From assembly GCA_000384615.1 (NCBI GenBank), contig ARQU01000002.1:1-64000 (forward strand): a stretch of 64,000 bases of DNA, in the 5' to 3' direction. A program made the position numbers and the translations under genes. Positions 54,321 through 62,006 of this stretch are shown piece by piece. A model generated the notes under the pieces. That model was not told the origin of the DNA, ran no database searches, and saw only the letters and a list, made by a program, of their open reading frames with translations. The stretch is from an alpha proteobacterium SCGC AAA536-G10 (GTDB lineage Bacteria > Pseudomonadota > Alphaproteobacteria > Puniceispirillales > Marisalimonadaceae). The stretch's first letter is position 1. Every line of letters starts with the position of its first letter.

Positions 54321-54704
54321 TTATTTAATTTGTTTCCAACCGTCTAAAATTTCATCAATTGGGGGAATTGCATCGTATACTAATTTTGAATCTCTTTTAG
54401 TGAATCCCTTCATTATTCCATCTTTGCAAAACTCATAAATGTTATATAGATTTTCAGCAATTTCTTTTCCGTCTTCAAAATTTAAACTAGATTGAAGAAT
54501 ATAAATTGCCGTTAATGATTTTGAAAAACTATTTGATTTTATAGATGAAACAACAGGTTCGTGGTCTATAGAATATGCTAATGTCTCCATATTCTTTTTT
54601 AAATCTCTTAAAACTTCCTCTATTATTTTATGGGGATTTAAACTAGATGTTTTAGCAGAAATATCATCGCTAATATATTTCTTTATTGACGCATTATAAT
54701 TCAT
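54321..54704 (-). CDS. fliS: FliS-like flagellin export chaperone
   Basis: 127 residues, helical. LNPHKIIEEVLRDLKKNMET, then the FliS hallmark LNFEDGKEIAENLYNIYEFC and the final DAIPPIDEILDGWKQI match the four-helix FliS fold. FliS prevents early flagellin polymerisation in the cytoplasm. It usually lies next to fliD; here fliD is ~7 kb to the right across a sugar operon. No sigma-54 site was seen in front of it. Confidence 0.85.
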   Translation of the reverse strand: MNYNASIKKYISDDISAKTSSLNPHKIIEEVLRDLKKNMETLAYSIDHEPVVSSIKSNSFSKSLTAIYILQSSLNFEDGKEIAENLYNIYEFCKDGIMKGFTKRDSKLVYDAIPPIDEILDGWKQIK

Positions 54705-54787
54705 TTAAATCCCCGAAATAAAAAAGTTAATTAAATATCTCTAAATTAGTACGGTGATTTTCTTTTAATGTTTAGGACTTGTTAAAA

Positions 54788-56500
54788 TTAATGTTTTTCT
54801 ATTTGGTTAATTTCCTCAGAAATTTCTAGATATGCTTTTAAAACATCATTTTCTGAAATAATACCAATCATAGCATTTGTTTTCTTATTTACTATGGGAA
54901 TACTTTCACCAACAAAATTTGATAATTTTTTGATAACAGATAGTAAACTTGTATTTGGGTCAATAATTAGAGGTTTTTTTTCAGAGTAATCAATTAAATT
55001 TAAACCTTTTTTATTTACTAAACTTAACAAACATATCTTACCAATATAAGTATTCTCTTTTGTAACTATGTACCCTTCAGTAGTTTTCTCACTTGTTAAT
55101 AATTTAACAGCCTTATCAATAGATGTTTTTGAGCTAAGTTTAGTGAAGTTTTTATCAACGTAATTTTCTATTAATACCTCATTTAAAAGTATCTGCTCCC
55201 GACCTTTTGTAATGGCAACGCCTCTTGAAATAAGTTGTTTATCAAATAAACTATTCCCAAATATTCTGCTTGTAATGAATGAACAAATTACGATTGGAAA
55301 TGTTGCGGCGATCGCGTATTCGTATGAGCCTGTAAGCTCTAAAACCAGTAAAATTGCAGTTATTGGAGCCCCAATTACAGAGCTAGAAACAGCAGCCATA
55401 CCTGAAACAGCAAGAACAGATAGTAGATCAGGGTTAATAGACGTCATTGGCAAATGAAATATTATAGCTCCTAAGACACCTCCTAAAAAAAGAGCTGGTG
55501 AAAATATGCCTCCAAAAAAACCAAAGCCTATACAAATACTTGTTAACATGAGCTTGCCTATTAAGAGAGCAAAAAGATAGCCAATTATTTGTTCACTTGT
55601 TATTACTGACATTAAAGTCTCTGTTCCTAAACCTAAGACTTCGCTGAAAACCATCCCGCATACCCCACAAGCAAAACCAGCAACTATTGGGGCTTGCCAG
55701 TTTTTTAAATATATTTTTGAAGGAATAGTCCCTAGAAAAAGTATAAGTTTCATAAAAATTACTGCGACAATTGCCGCAAGTGGCCCTATTAAAGCTAAGC
55801 TAGTCAAAATATCAATCATTTCAAAAGGTATTGCGGTCAATAATAGAGGAGGGCTTACAATACCTATTTCAGTGGCAGAGTAATTTGCGACCATGGATGC
55901 AATAGCTAGTGCAGCTACAGCTCTCATAGAAAAATGTCTTAAAACTGTTTCGTGAGCGAATATAATACCTGCAAGGGGTGCGCCAAATCCAGCTGAAATT
56001 GCTGCTGCAACTCCACTCCCAATTATAATGTCATGAGGGATTTTGGGCATAAATGTTTGCCGTCTAATGAAAGAGGATACAGTTGCTCCAAAATGAACTA
56101 AAGGCCCATATATCCCTACTGAAGCACCACCGCTTATAGAAATGAAAGAGGCCAATGTAGATCCGAAACCACCTTTTAGGTCTAAAATGCCCGCTTTATG
56201 ATGAGCTGCATAAATTGTGTCCGCAGGACCAAACCACCTTGGCAATTTTAAATAATACATTAATAATGCTACCAAGATTGAGCTTGGGACACATATGATT
56301 AAGGGTATTAAATTTAGAGATACCTCTCCGATATCAAATGTAAGAATAAAATCATTATTGTTGAAGATAAAATCATATATGTTTTTTGCGCTTATTATGA
56401 ATAACTGAGCAACAAATGATACGATAGATCCAATTAAAGCTGCAATTAATAATAATGACAGACTTTCTTTTGTTGCTTTAAAGCTTATTTTTTTTAACAT
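54788..56500 (-). CDS. ClC family chloride channel/transporter with CBS domains
   Basis: 570 residues. About ten to twelve membrane helices (1-420) are followed by a CBS pair (~440-560, ending IPIVNKKTNAMIGIISENDV). The selectivity segments are GGASVGIYGPLVHFGA and GGIFSPALFLGGVLG. In the first, Tyr131 stands where most ClC antiporters have the gating Glu (GREGP). By family knowledge, loss of this Glu uncouples protons, so channel-like chloride flow is possible. No clear link to the flagellar genes around it. Confidence 0.9.
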   Translation of the reverse strand: MLKKISFKATKESLSLLLIAALIGSIVSFVAQLFIISAKNIYDFIFNNNDFILTFDIGEVSLNLIPLIICVPSSILVALLMYYLKLPRWFGPADTIYAAHHKAGILDLKGGFGSTLASFISISGGASVGIYGPLVHFGATVSSFIRRQTFMPKIPHDIIIGSGVAAAISAGFGAPLAGIIFAHETVLRHFSMRAVAALAIASMVANYSATEIGIVSPPLLLTAIPFEMIDILTSLALIGPLAAIVAVIFMKLILFLGTIPSKIYLKNWQAPIVAGFACGVCGMVFSEVLGLGTETLMSVITSEQIIGYLFALLIGKLMLTSICIGFGFFGGIFSPALFLGGVLGAIIFHLPMTSINPDLLSVLAVSGMAAVSSSVIGAPITAILLVLELTGSYEYAIAATFPIVICSFITSRIFGNSLFDKQLISRGVAITKGREQILLNEVLIENYVDKNFTKLSSKTSIDKAVKLLTSEKTTEGYIVTKENTYIGKICLLSLVNKKGLNLIDYSEKKPLIIDPNTSLLSVIKKLSNFVGESIPIVNKKTNAMIGIISENDVLKAYLEISEEINQIEKH

Positions 56501-56532
56501 TTTAAAATCAAATTTAAATTAAATATTTAACT

Positions 56533-56548
56533 AGGCATAAAAAATGCA
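56533..56548 (+). promoter_or_regulatory. Weak sigma-54-like element before gmd
   Basis: AGGCATAAAAAATGCA has GG and GC at the correct 12-base distance but deviates at the -24 T and at one T of TTGC. It lies 69 bases upstream of the gmd ATG. It could place the sugar operon under flagellar control. Confidence 0.4.
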
Positions 56549-56617
56549 AATACTTTTTCAACAATTTCATAATCCTAGGGTATTGTATATATATAAATTT
56601 TAAAGGAATTACTTAAA

Positions 56618-57688
56618 ATGAAGAAAAAAGCACTCATTACGGGAATTACAGGTCAGGATGGGTCCTATTTAGCGGAGTTCTTGATAGAAAAGGGTTATGA
56701 AGTTCATGGCATAAAAAGAAGAACATCCCTTTTTAATACTGGAAGAATTGATCATCTTTTTAAAGACCCCCACGAAAGTGATCAAAATTTAATTTTACAC
56801 CACGGAGATATGACTGACTCATCAAGTCTTATAGGTATAATGGCTAGAGTAAAGCCTGACGAAATTTACAACTTAGCGGCACAAAGTCATGTGGCGGTTT
56901 CTTTTGAAGAACCTGAATATACAGCTAATTCAGATGCTTTTGGTGTTTTAAGAGTGCTAGAAGCAATAAGAATATTAGGTTTTGAAAAAAAATCTAAGTT
57001 TTATCAAAGTTCAACATCAGAACTTTATGGTTTAGTTCAGGAGACTCCTCAAACTGAAACTACACCTTTTCATCCAAGAAGTCCTTATGGAGTAGCTAAA
57101 ATGTATGGGCATTGGATTACAAAAAACTATAGAGAGGCTTACGGTATATTTGCATCCAATGGTATTTTATTTAATCACGAGTCACCAAGACGAGGTGAAA
57201 CATTCGTTACAAGAAAAATCACTCGCGCCTTCGCAAGTATTGCTCTTGGATCAAAACTTCCTCTTTATTTAGGAAATTTGTCAGCAAAACGTGATTGGGG
57301 ACATGCGAAAGACTATGTAGAAGCACAGTGGCTTATTTTACAACACTCTAATCCAGATGATTTTGTAATAGCTACTGGTATTCAATATTCTGTTAGAGAT
57401 TTTGTTAATTCTGTAGCAAGACATATTGGTATGACAATTAAATGGGTTGGAGAAGGCGTAGATGAAATTGGTTTAGTTGATACTATACAAGGACAGTCTG
57501 AGTCCTTAACTGAATGGATTGGCAAACCTGTAGTAAAAGTAGACGAAAGGTATTTCAGACCTGCTGAAGTGGAAACATTACTCGGAGATGCGTCTAAGGC
57601 AAAAAAAATACTTGGATGGCAACCAAAAATTTCCTTTGATCAATTAGTGGCTGAAATGGTTGATAGTGATATTAAAGATCTTAAATGA
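56618..57688 (+). CDS. gmd: GDP-mannose 4,6-dehydratase
   Basis: 356 residues, standard for Gmd. [19 protein letters not shown] is the NADP-binding loop, [28 protein letters not shown] and [12 protein letters not shown] the catalytic Thr/Ser-Tyr-Lys region, then [20 protein letters not shown]. It converts GDP-D-mannose to GDP-4-keto-6-deoxymannose. First gene of a rightward operon with an epimerase-reductase, a ColD-like enzyme and a GT41 transferase. AAAGGAATT before the ATG. Confidence 0.95.
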   Translation: MKKKALITGITGQDGSYLAEFLIEKGYEVHGIKRRTSLFNTGRIDHLFKDPHESDQNLILHHGDMTDSSSLIGIMARVKPDEIYNLAAQSHVAVSFEEPEYTANSDAFGVLRVLEAIRILGFEKKSKFYQSSTSELYGLVQETPQTETTPFHPRSPYGVAKMYGHWITKNYREAYGIFASNGILFNHESPRRGETFVTRKITRAFASIALGSKLPLYLGNLSAKRDWGHAKDYVEAQWLILQHSNPDDFVIATGIQYSVRDFVNSVARHIGMTIKWVGEGVDEIGLVDTIQGQSESLTEWIGKPVVKVDERYFRPAEVETLLGDASKAKKILGWQPKISFDQLVAEMVDSDIKDLK

Positions 57689-57709
57689 TTCATAACCTTG
57701 ATTAATATA

Positions 57710-58660
57710 ATGAATGATAACAATCACATTAATAAAATTTTGATTACTGGCGGCTCTGGTATGGTCGGTAGAAATTTTTGTGAATATCATAAATCAAAAA
57801 AATACTCTATATTAAATCCAAAGAGAACAGAAATGAATTTGCTCAATTTTCAAGAAGTTGAAAATTATTTATTAAAAAACAAACCCGATATAATTATTCA
57901 TGCTGCTGCAAGAGTAGGGGGGATCCAAGCAAACATAAAAAATCCAGTTTTATTTTTGTCTGATAACGCTGACATGGGAAGAAATTTACTATTATCAGCA
58001 AAAAACCAAAATATAAAAAAAATTATTAATTTGAGTAGTTCTTGTGTTTATCCCAAAAATATGGAAATTCCTTTGGAAGAGGAATTCATTTTATCGGGCC
58101 CGTTAGAACCAACTAACGAAGCATATGCAATTGGTAAAATATTTACACAAAAACTATGTTCTTATATCAATAAAGAATATTCTGATTTTTCCTATAAAAC
58201 TCTTATTCCGTGCAATCTTTTTGGTAAATATGACAACTTTGATCTAGAGACTGGTCACCTGCTGCCCAACATTATTAATAAAATTCACAATGCTAAACTT
58301 AATAAAGAAAATAGAGTCACCATATGGGGTGATGGATCTGTAAAAAGGGAGTTTATGTATGTAAATGATTTAATTGATTGTATATATTATTCAATTGAAA
58401 ACTTTTCTCAGATGCCTGAAATCATGAATGTTGGGGTTGGCAAAGATTATTCAGTTTTAGACTATTACAATATCATTGCTAAATCTTTCGAATGGGATGG
58501 TTCTTTTGAATTTGATTTGACAAAACCAGTTGGGCAAAGACAAAAACTTGTATCTGTAAAAAAACTTAATAATTTTGGATGGGAAAGTAAAATTTCACTA
58601 CAAAATGCAATTGATGAAACTATAAAGTATTATCTAGAAAGTTATAAATATGACCTATAA
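57710..58660 (+). CDS. GDP-colitose or GDP-fucose synthase (ColC/Fcl family)
   Basis: 316 residues from the ATG at 57710 (a TTG four codons earlier is possible). LITGGSGMVGRNF is the NADP loop; SSSCVYPKN gives the catalytic Ser and Cys, NEAYAIGKIF the YxxxK pair, and GHLLPNII the epimerase His. This enzyme class epimerises at C5 and reduces at C4 of a GDP-4-keto-deoxyhexose. Next to colD, GDP-4-keto-3,6-dideoxymannose is the likely substrate (ColC role); GDP-fucose formation (Fcl) is the alternative. Its end overlaps colD by 11 bases. Confidence 0.85.
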   Translation: MNDNNHINKILITGGSGMVGRNFCEYHKSKKYSILNPKRTEMNLLNFQEVENYLLKNKPDIIIHAAARVGGIQANIKNPVLFLSDNADMGRNLLLSAKNQNIKKIINLSSSCVYPKNMEIPLEEEFILSGPLEPTNEAYAIGKIFTQKLCSYINKEYSDFSYKTLIPCNLFGKYDNFDLETGHLLPNIINKIHNAKLNKENRVTIWGDGSVKREFMYVNDLIDCIYYSIENFSQMPEIMNVGVGKDYSVLDYYNIIAKSFEWDGSFEFDLTKPVGQRQKLVSVKKLNNFGWESKISLQNAIDETIKYYLESYKYDL

Positions 58661-59810
58661 ATTTCCTTTATCATATGACAGCTGGGATCATCAAGAAAAA
58701 GAAGCTATATTTGAAGTTGTAAAAGATGGTTTTTTTACAATGGGTAAAAAAGTAAAAAAATTTGAAGAAGAATTTTCTAGTTATGTAGGTAGTAAATATG
58801 CTGTAATGGTTAATTCAGGATCTTCTGCGAATTTGTTAATGGTCGCAAGTCTCTTTTACACAAAAGATAATAAGATAAAATTAAAAAGAGGTGATGAAGT
58901 TATTGTTCCAGCAGTGTCTTGGAGCACGTCATATTATCCTTTATACCAATATGGATTAAAAATTAAATTTGTAGATATTGACTTAGAAACTTTAAACTAT
59001 GATTTGGAAAAGTTAAAAACAGCTGTTTCCGATAAAACAAAAGTTATTTTAGCAGTCAATCTTTTGGGAAATCCAAATAATTTCAAAGAAATTAAAAAAA
59101 TAATTAATAAAAAAGATATAGTTTTAATTGAAGATAACTGTGAGTCTTTAGGGGCTGAGTTTAAAAATAAAAAAACAGGCACAATAGGGCTTTTGGGTAC
59201 ATTTAGTTTCTTTTTCTCACATCATATTTCTACAATGGAGGGGGGTATGATAGTGACAGATAACAAGGAATTATACCATATTCTCTTGAGTTTAAGAGCT
59301 CATGGATGGACTAGAAATTTACCTGAAGATAATTTGGTAGCAAAAAAATCTAAAAATAATTTTGATGAATCATTTAGATTTGTTCTTCCTGGTTACAATT
59401 TAAGACCTTTAGAAATGTCAGGTGCCATTGGTTCTATTCAAATTCAAAAATTTCCTAATTTTCTTGTTCAAAGAAAAATAAATGCAGAGATTTTTTTAGA
59501 TAAAATGAAAAAATATGATGATATCATTACTCAGAAAGAGATAGGTTCAAGTAGTTGGTTTGGTTTTAGTTTAGTAATCAAACCTGATTCTAATAGATTA
59601 AAAGAAGATTTGGTAAAATTATTGAACAAAACTGGATTTGAATGTCGTCCAATTGTTGCAGGAAATTTTGCTAGAAATGAAGTTGTTAAATATTTTAATA
59701 GTGAAAATGTAGACGATTTAAAAAACGCTGATTTAATAGATAAAAATGGCCTTTTTATTGGAAATCACCATATTAACATGAAAGAGGCTTTAACCTCTTT
59801 GAGTTTATAA
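58650..59810 (+). CDS. colD: GDP-4-keto-6-deoxy-D-mannose 3-dehydratase (ColD)
   Basis: 386 residues of the DegT/aspartate-aminotransferase fold. The PLP-anchoring Lys of aminotransferases is replaced by His: FFFSHHISTMEGGM, His191/His192. This is the mark of ColD and CDP-sugar E1 dehydratases. VIVPAVSWSTSYYPLYQYGL, VNLLGNPNNF, EDNCESLGAEF and RAHGWTRNLP agree with my memory of E. coli ColD (about 388 residues). It removes the C3 hydroxyl using PMP and glutamate, on the way to GDP-L-colitose. An aminotransferase such as perosamine synthase is excluded by the His. Confidence 0.9.
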   Translation: MTYKFPLSYDSWDHQEKEAIFEVVKDGFFTMGKKVKKFEEEFSSYVGSKYAVMVNSGSSANLLMVASLFYTKDNKIKLKRGDEVIVPAVSWSTSYYPLYQYGLKIKFVDIDLETLNYDLEKLKTAVSDKTKVILAVNLLGNPNNFKEIKKIINKKDIVLIEDNCESLGAEFKNKKTGTIGLLGTFSFFFSHHISTMEGGMIVTDNKELYHILLSLRAHGWTRNLPEDNLVAKKSKNNFDESFRFVLPGYNLRPLEMSGAIGSIQIQKFPNFLVQRKINAEIFLDKMKKYDDIITQKEIGSSSWFGFSLVIKPDSNRLKEDLVKLLNKTGFECRPIVAGNFARNEVVKYFNSENVDDLKNADLIDKNGLFIGNHHINMKEALTSLSL

Positions 59811-59839
59811 AGTCATTTACAAAAAATGAGAATTACTTC

Positions 59840-61924
59840 ATGAATTTAAATATAGAAAATGAATTTAAAGCTGGCTTAATTTTTCATAAAGAAGGAAATA
59901 TTACAGAAGCTGAAACCAAATATAAAAAAGTTCTTGCTATTGAGGATAATCATTTTGACAGTCTTCATCTTTTAGGAGTTGTGAAAAGTCAAAAAGGAGA
60001 TTACAAAAAAGCAATCTTTTATATAAAAAAGGCTCTTGAATTAAACAAAGCTAACCCCATGGTTTATAACAATCTAGCTGTTGTTTACATGGAAATGAAC
60101 AACTATAAAGAAGCGTTATATTATTGTAACATGTCATTGTCATTTGATAATAATAATTTAGAAGCAATATATAATAAGGGTAGAATACTTAGTGAGGATG
60201 AAGATTACATTGAGGCAGAAATTTTATTTAAGAAATTAATAAAATTAGACCCGAACTATTATAAAGCCTACTTGAGTTTAGGTATTTTATCATTCACGCA
60301 AGGTAAAACTGAATTATCCATTAATTATTACAATAAAGTAATTCAATTAAAACCTGACTTTTTTGATGCATATTATAATTTAGGTAATATTTATCTTGAT
60401 CTAGAAAAAAATGATTTAGCTGAGCTTAACTTCATAAAGGCACTAAAATGTGACCCTCAAAACTCCCAAGTATATAATAACTTGGGTAATGTGTATAAAA
60501 ATATTAATAAAATTGAAGAAGCTAAAGTTTGCTTTGAAAACTCATTGAAATATAATAGTTCTGATACAAAATCCTTTCACAATTTAATTGATCTTCATTT
60601 ACAAATATCTGACTGGTCTCAAATTCAAAATTATATAAATTCATATGATAGCATTGAAAAATTTAAAGAATTAGGTGTTCCTGTTAATATTCATGTTATA
60701 TTTGATAGACCTGATTACCAAAAATATGTTAACGAAACATTTCTTAGTTATTCTGGTAAGTTGGAAATAAATAACTTTAATTATAAAAGAAAAATAAATT
60801 CGAAAATTAAGGTAGCATATTTTTCTGCAGACTATTCAGATGATAACCCTGTTGCATATCTTATTTCTGATTTAATTAAATTTCATAATAGAGATAAATT
60901 TGAAATTTACGGCTGTTCCTTAAAAGGAACTAAAGAAAAAGATAGTACACGAAAGTATTACGAAAAATATTTTGATCATTTTTTAAATATTCAAAATTTA
61001 ACTAATAAAGAAATAGAAGAGTTATGTATCTTACAAAAATTTGACATTGTAATAGATCTTAATGGTTACACTAAATATGCTCGTCCAGATCTTTTTTCAA
61101 AAAAACTAGCACCAATCCAAGTTAACTTTTTAGGTTACCCAGGTACATTAGGATCTAAAATGTATGACTATATTATTGCGGATAAAACAGTAATTCCGCC
61201 CCAGTATACAAAGTACTATACTGAAAGTATTGCATATCTTCCTTGTTCGTATTTTGTAAACCCAAAACAACGTAGAAGTAGTACTAAGAAGCTCAGTAGA
61301 CAAGAGCTTGGTTTACCATTAGATGGTGTTGTTTTTTCTTGTTTTAATCAGAACTATAAAATTTTACCCAACATTTACGAAGTCTGGATGAGAATACTTA
61401 AAAGAGTTGGAGGAAGTGTACTACTTTTATCCCACACAAATCAATTAGCTAAAAAGAATTTAAAACTTGAAGCAGAAAAAAAAAATGTGAACCCTGACAG
61501 AATTGTTTTTGGTGAATACTTCAGAGATATTGGCGATCACTTAGAGAGGTACAAAGCAACGGATATGTTTTTAGACACCATGCCTTATAATGCTCATACA
61601 ACCGCCTCTGATGCAATTTGGGCTGGCATACCTTTGATTACTTGTATAGGAAAATCTTTTGCGTCCAGAGTTTCTTCGAGTATTTTAAAATCAGTTGGTC
61701 TAGAAGAATTAATAACACAGTCTCTGAAAGAATATGAAGAGAAGGCTGTTCAACTTGCTTTAAATCCCCAAAAATTAATAGATTTAAAATTACAATTAAC
61801 CAACCAACGTTCTAAGGTAACTTTTTTCAACAGTGAACTTTATACCAAAAATTTAGAAAAAGCATATGAAGAAATGCATAGAAATTTTTATTTGGGTAAC
61901 CCTAGTAAAACTTTTGAAATTTGA
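59840..61924 (+). CDS. TPR-GT41 O-glycosyltransferase (SPINDLY/OGT-like)
   Basis: 694 residues. Residues ~1-265 form about seven TPR repeats (YNNLAVVYMEMNNYKEALYY, YNNLGNVYKNINKIEEAKVC). Residues ~320-680 form the GT41 catalytic domain: LNGYTKYARPDLF, APIQVNFLGYPGTLGS, CFNQNYKILPNIYEVWMRIL, and PYNAHTTASDAIWAGIPLIT. Family members add GlcNAc (OGT) or fucose (SPINDLY) to Ser/Thr in the cytoplasm. The catalytic-His segment reads SADYSDDNPVAYL, with Asn where His is expected. It lies 29 bases after colD and just before fliD, so modification of flagellar axial proteins from a GDP-deoxysugar is likely. Confidence 0.9.
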   Translation: MNLNIENEFKAGLIFHKEGNITEAETKYKKVLAIEDNHFDSLHLLGVVKSQKGDYKKAIFYIKKALELNKANPMVYNNLAVVYMEMNNYKEALYYCNMSLSFDNNNLEAIYNKGRILSEDEDYIEAEILFKKLIKLDPNYYKAYLSLGILSFTQGKTELSINYYNKVIQLKPDFFDAYYNLGNIYLDLEKNDLAELNFIKALKCDPQNSQVYNNLGNVYKNINKIEEAKVCFENSLKYNSSDTKSFHNLIDLHLQISDWSQIQNYINSYDSIEKFKELGVPVNIHVIFDRPDYQKYVNETFLSYSGKLEINNFNYKRKINSKIKVAYFSADYSDDNPVAYLISDLIKFHNRDKFEIYGCSLKGTKEKDSTRKYYEKYFDHFLNIQNLTNKEIEELCILQKFDIVIDLNGYTKYARPDLFSKKLAPIQVNFLGYPGTLGSKMYDYIIADKTVIPPQYTKYYTESIAYLPCSYFVNPKQRRSSTKKLSRQELGLPLDGVVFSCFNQNYKILPNIYEVWMRILKRVGGSVLLLSHTNQLAKKNLKLEAEKKNVNPDRIVFGEYFRDIGDHLERYKATDMFLDTMPYNAHTTASDAIWAGIPLITCIGKSFASRVSSSILKSVGLEELITQSLKEYEEKAVQLALNPQKLIDLKLQLTNQRSKVTFFNSELYTKNLEKAYEEMHRNFYLGNPSKTFEI

Positions 61925-61939
61925 TCTTTGATAAATCTT

Positions 61940-61955
61940 CGGCATAAATTTTGCA
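61940..61955 (+). promoter_or_regulatory. Sigma-54-like promoter for fliD
   Basis: CGGCATAAATTTTGCA fits the -24/-12 consensus except C for the first T. Its core GGCATAAATTTTGC is identical to the promoter at 24702. It lies 51 bases upstream of the fliD GTG. Confidence 0.75.
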
Positions 61956-62006
61956 CTTAAGTGTCGTAATTAATTATGTGTAAAAGTTTCTAAATAGGTA
62001 TATGTA

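Noticed and set aside
58650-59810. Perosamine synthase or another sugar aminotransferase
   Set aside because: The PLP-binding Lys is replaced by His, which fits ColD-type dehydratases.
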